Source: an uncultured Bacteroidales bacterium (GTDB lineage Bacteria; Bacteroidota; Bacteroidia; Bacteroidales; UBA3663). From it: a stretch of DNA of 40,381 nucleotides. Below the pieces are notes generated by a model. It had not been told where the DNA came from, ran no database searches, and saw nothing but the letters and a program-made list of their open reading frames with translations. Shown piece after piece: positions 38,772 to 40,381 of this stretch. Both the position numbers and the translations under genes were made by a program. The stretch lies in assembly GCA_905235375.1 (NCBI GenBank), contig CAJOLH010000055.1, positions 1 to 40,381 of the forward strand. Direction: 5' to 3'. Positions within the stretch are counted from its first letter, which is position 1. Each line of letters opens with the position of its first letter.

Positions 38772-39212
38772 ATGAAAGAGAAAGTATTGGAAGCATTGAG
38801 AACATTGGGTTGTGAACCCAAAAATCTGTCATTCTGCTACGGGTTCGACTACGAGGACATGCACTATCTGTTCTTGCCGAACGACAATGACGAGAACTTC
38901 CTGAGTTTTGCACTTCCCGGCGTATTGAAGTTCGAAGACGAGAATCCCCTCCCCACCTACAAGCTGATGGATAAACTGAACAGCAGCGTCAAATACGTGA
39001 AGGCGACAAATCTCGACGGCAACGCGTGGCTGTTCTATGAGCGCGAACTGTTAGGCAACGAGGAGATGGAGGAGGTCGTCGCAGCGATGATCTATTCGCT
39101 GGAGTCTGCACGCATCTGGCTTTACACCAAAATGCAAGAGGACGACGACAAGAACAACGAGGACGAGGAGAACAAGGAGAACGACGAGAACGAGGAAAAC
39201 AAGGAGGAATAA
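38772..39212 (+). CDS. YbjN / secretion-chaperone-like small protein with acidic tail
   Basis: 146 residues, no signal peptide. Residues 1-120 resemble the YbjN or type III secretion chaperone fold: an N-terminal helix (EKVLEALRTLGC), a beta-sheet (MHYLFLPNDNDENFLSFALP), a middle segment YKLMDKLNSSVKYVKAT, a strand with AWLFYEREL, and a long C-terminal helix (EEVVAAMIYSLESA). The last 24 residues are almost all Asp, Glu, Asn and Lys and are probably disordered. This fold usually binds another protein. Fold assignment is by pattern only. It lies 128 bp after the AAA+ gene and 21 bp before a gene of the same type. Confidence 0.75.
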   Translation: MKEKVLEALRTLGCEPKNLSFCYGFDYEDMHYLFLPNDNDENFLSFALPGVLKFEDENPLPTYKLMDKLNSSVKYVKATNLDGNAWLFYERELLGNEEMEEVVAAMIYSLESARIWLYTKMQEDDDKNNEDEENKENDENEENKEE

Positions 39213-39233
39213 ACTAAAATCACTAACAAACGC

Positions 39234-39626
39234 ATGACAAAGCAGGAATTGTTCATCAATGCCCTCGAAAAGATGGGTTACAAACCGACGGTGGACGAGG
39301 AAGGAGACATCATGTTCCGCCATCAGTTGAAGCATCTTTTTGTGGTGGGCATCATGAAAGACGAGCCTTTCGTTAACATTGTCTTACCTCAGTTCCATCT
39401 GATTGAGCGAGGCAAAGAGCTCGCCGTACTGGCAGCCTGCAACAAGCTGAGTCGCGATACTAAGCTTGTGAAGGTCTGCATCGACCAAACGCACAAGTAC
39501 GTGTCGGCAAGTTGTGAATTCTTCTACACCAACGAGGAGTCGATAGAGAATAACCTCAAGCATAGCATCAACATACTGAGCATCATCCGCACTGCATTCT
39601 CCAACGAACTCCGGGAACTCACGTGA
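39234..39626 (+). CDS. Second YbjN-like small protein
   Basis: 130 residues, cytosolic, with the same order of elements as its neighbour: helix ELFINALEKMGYKP, strands DIMFRHQLKHLFVVGI and FVNIVLPQF, then ELAVLAACNKLSRDTKLVKV, a strand with YVSASCEFFY, and a C-terminal helix NNLKHSINILSIIRTAF. It lacks the acidic tail. The two genes probably come from an old duplication, though sequence identity is low. It ends in a strong terminator, closing the cassette. Confidence 0.75.
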   Translation: MTKQELFINALEKMGYKPTVDEEGDIMFRHQLKHLFVVGIMKDEPFVNIVLPQFHLIERGKELAVLAACNKLSRDTKLVKVCIDQTHKYVSASCEFFYTNEESIENNLKHSINILSIIRTAFSNELRELT

Positions 39627-39660
39627 ATCCCAACTGTCGAAAGACTGGAATTAATAAACC

Positions 39661-39711
39661 AAATCGGTCATTAGAGAAAGTGATAGGCTAAATCTCTAAT
39701 GACCGATTTTT
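39661..39711 (+). terminator. Intrinsic terminator of the AAA+/YbjN-like cassette
   Basis: AAATCGGTCATTAGAGA (39661-39677) pairs perfectly over 17 bp with 39693-39709 around a 15-base loop, and the right arm runs into TTTTT. Confidence 0.88.
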
Positions 39712-39720
39712 CAATAAGGC

Positions 39721-40168
39721 ATGTCCCCCAGCGGACGTTAGAGGACATCATCACGTCGTCGCATGTCCTTCAGCGTTCGTTAGAGGACATCATCACGTCG
39801 TCGCATGTCCTTCAGCGTACGTTGGAGGACATCATCCCATCGTCGCATGTCCTTCAGCGTACGTTGGAGGACATCATCCAGTCAAAGCATGTCCTTCAGC
39901 GTACATTAGCGGACATCATCACGTAGCCGCATGTCCTTCAGCGAACGTTGGAGGACATCATCCCATCGTCGCATGTCCTCCAGCGGACGTTAGAGGACAT
40001 CATCACGTCGTAGCATGTCCTTCAGCGAACGTTAGAGGACATCATACTGTCGTCGCATGTCCTTCAGCGAACGTTAGAGGACATCATACTGTCGTCGCAT
40101 GTCCCTCAGCGGACGTTAGCGGACATCATCCCGTAGAATCATGTCCTCCAACGTACGCTGGGGGACAT
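39721..40168. repeat. Array of eleven palindromic repeats with exact 42-bp period
   Basis: Each unit has a 28-bp imperfect palindrome (ATGTCCTTCAGCG, then a variable base, then ACGTTnGAGGACAT) and a 14-bp spacer such as CATCACGTCGTCGC. Cores start at 39721 and every 42 bp to 40141; the last has no full spacer. Spacing never varies, while bases in the cores and spacers do. The period is four helical turns, so all palindromes face the same side of the DNA. A 75-residue frame crosses the first units but starts inside the terminator and meets stops in later units, so I treat the array as non-coding. Confidence 0.92.
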
Positions 40169-40319
40169 TCCACGATTGGGAATAGGGTTTCAGCGTTTAT
40201 TATCACGAATTATCGAATTAAAAAGACCCGAGACGCGACAGTATTTGACATGGCTCCCCGAGGGTGTCGCGCTTTTCCCGCTGTGTCGCTTGCTTTCACC
40301 CAAAAAGATTCGGAAAAAC
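40169..40319. other. Non-coding stretch between repeat array and right-edge promoter
   Basis: No convincing gene. CGCGACA (near 40237) and TGTCGCG (near 40264) form a loose inverted repeat followed by CTTTTCCC, a possible weak terminator; a further TGTCGC follows. Confidence 0.4.
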
Positions 40320-40350
40320 TTGCACACCTCCGCTATTCCCTATACCTTTG
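40320..40350 (+). promoter_or_regulatory. Promoter at the right edge
   Basis: TTG (40320-40322) and -7 box TACCTTTG (40343-40350), 20 bp apart, followed by an A-rich leader. The gene it serves begins beyond the window. Confidence 0.65.
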
Positions 40351-40381
40351 CAGCAGAAAAATCAACAAAACAACGACAAAA

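Noticed and set aside
39699..39926. 75-residue frame with a 14-residue repeat (HVLQRTLEDII) over the 42-bp array
   Set aside because: It starts inside the terminator, has no ribosome site, and the same frame has stops in later units. The repeat translates only because 42 is a multiple of three.
39721..40168. CRISPR array
   Set aside because: The 14-bp spacers are too short and are themselves repeated; cores vary more than CRISPR repeats would; no cas genes are nearby.

Overview
The window looks like a chromosomal segment from a Bacteroidota bacterium of the Prevotella group (Prevotella/Segatella/Xylanibacter-like), probably from gut or rumen. The reasons are SusC/SusD pairs, a one-protein hybrid two-component regulator, promoters with the Bacteroidota -7 box TAnnTTTG and a TTG about 20 bp upstream, and a gene order matching the xylan-utilization cluster known from Prevotella bryantii (xusA-xusB-xusC-xusD-xusE-xyn10C). 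Identification is by reading protein motifs; no database search was run.

Layout. Positions 1-2400 (minus): the N-terminal part of a GH105 unsaturated-uronyl hydrolase running off the left edge, and gpmI (phosphoglycerate mutase); both are frameshifted as read. 2591-3265 (minus): an unknown lipoprotein. 3353-27612 (minus): the xylan locus. In transcription order it holds a GH43 lipoprotein, XusA (SusC), XusB (SusD), XusC (SusC, frameshifted as read), XusD (SusD), XusE, Xyn10C (GH10 with inserted carbohydrate-binding modules), a GH5, a GH43-GH8 fusion, a GH43 with a ricin-like tail, and a GH10-CE1 xylanase/feruloyl esterase. 27821-31834 (plus): the divergent hybrid two-component regulator. 31933-37272 (minus): a GH3 beta-xylosidase-like enzyme and a double GH43-CBM6 protein. 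37708-39626 (plus): an unrelated three-gene cassette, a small AAA+ ATPase and two small YbjN/secretion-chaperone-like proteins. 39721-40168: eleven palindromic 42-bp tandem repeats. The right edge ends in a promoter for a gene outside the window.

How it works together (inference from known Bacteroidota xylan systems): surface Xyn10C, GH5 and GH10-CE1 cut arabinoxylan and remove feruloyl groups. XusA/B and XusC/D bind and import oligosaccharides. Periplasmic GH43, GH8 and GH3 enzymes reduce them to xylose and arabinose. The regulator senses an oligosaccharide with its periplasmic propeller and switches on the divergent operons.

The least explained parts are: (i) a 32-bp sequence shared by three promoters, covering the -7 box and a hairpin in the first transcribed bases; (ii) a 143-bp inverted-repeat element, MITE-like, in the leader of the double GH43 gene; (iii) the phased palindromic 42-bp array; (iv) the AAA+/YbjN-like cassette; (v) three separate frameshifts, one a clean 7-bp tandem duplication in gpmI. 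No tRNA, rRNA, CRISPR array or transposase gene was seen.
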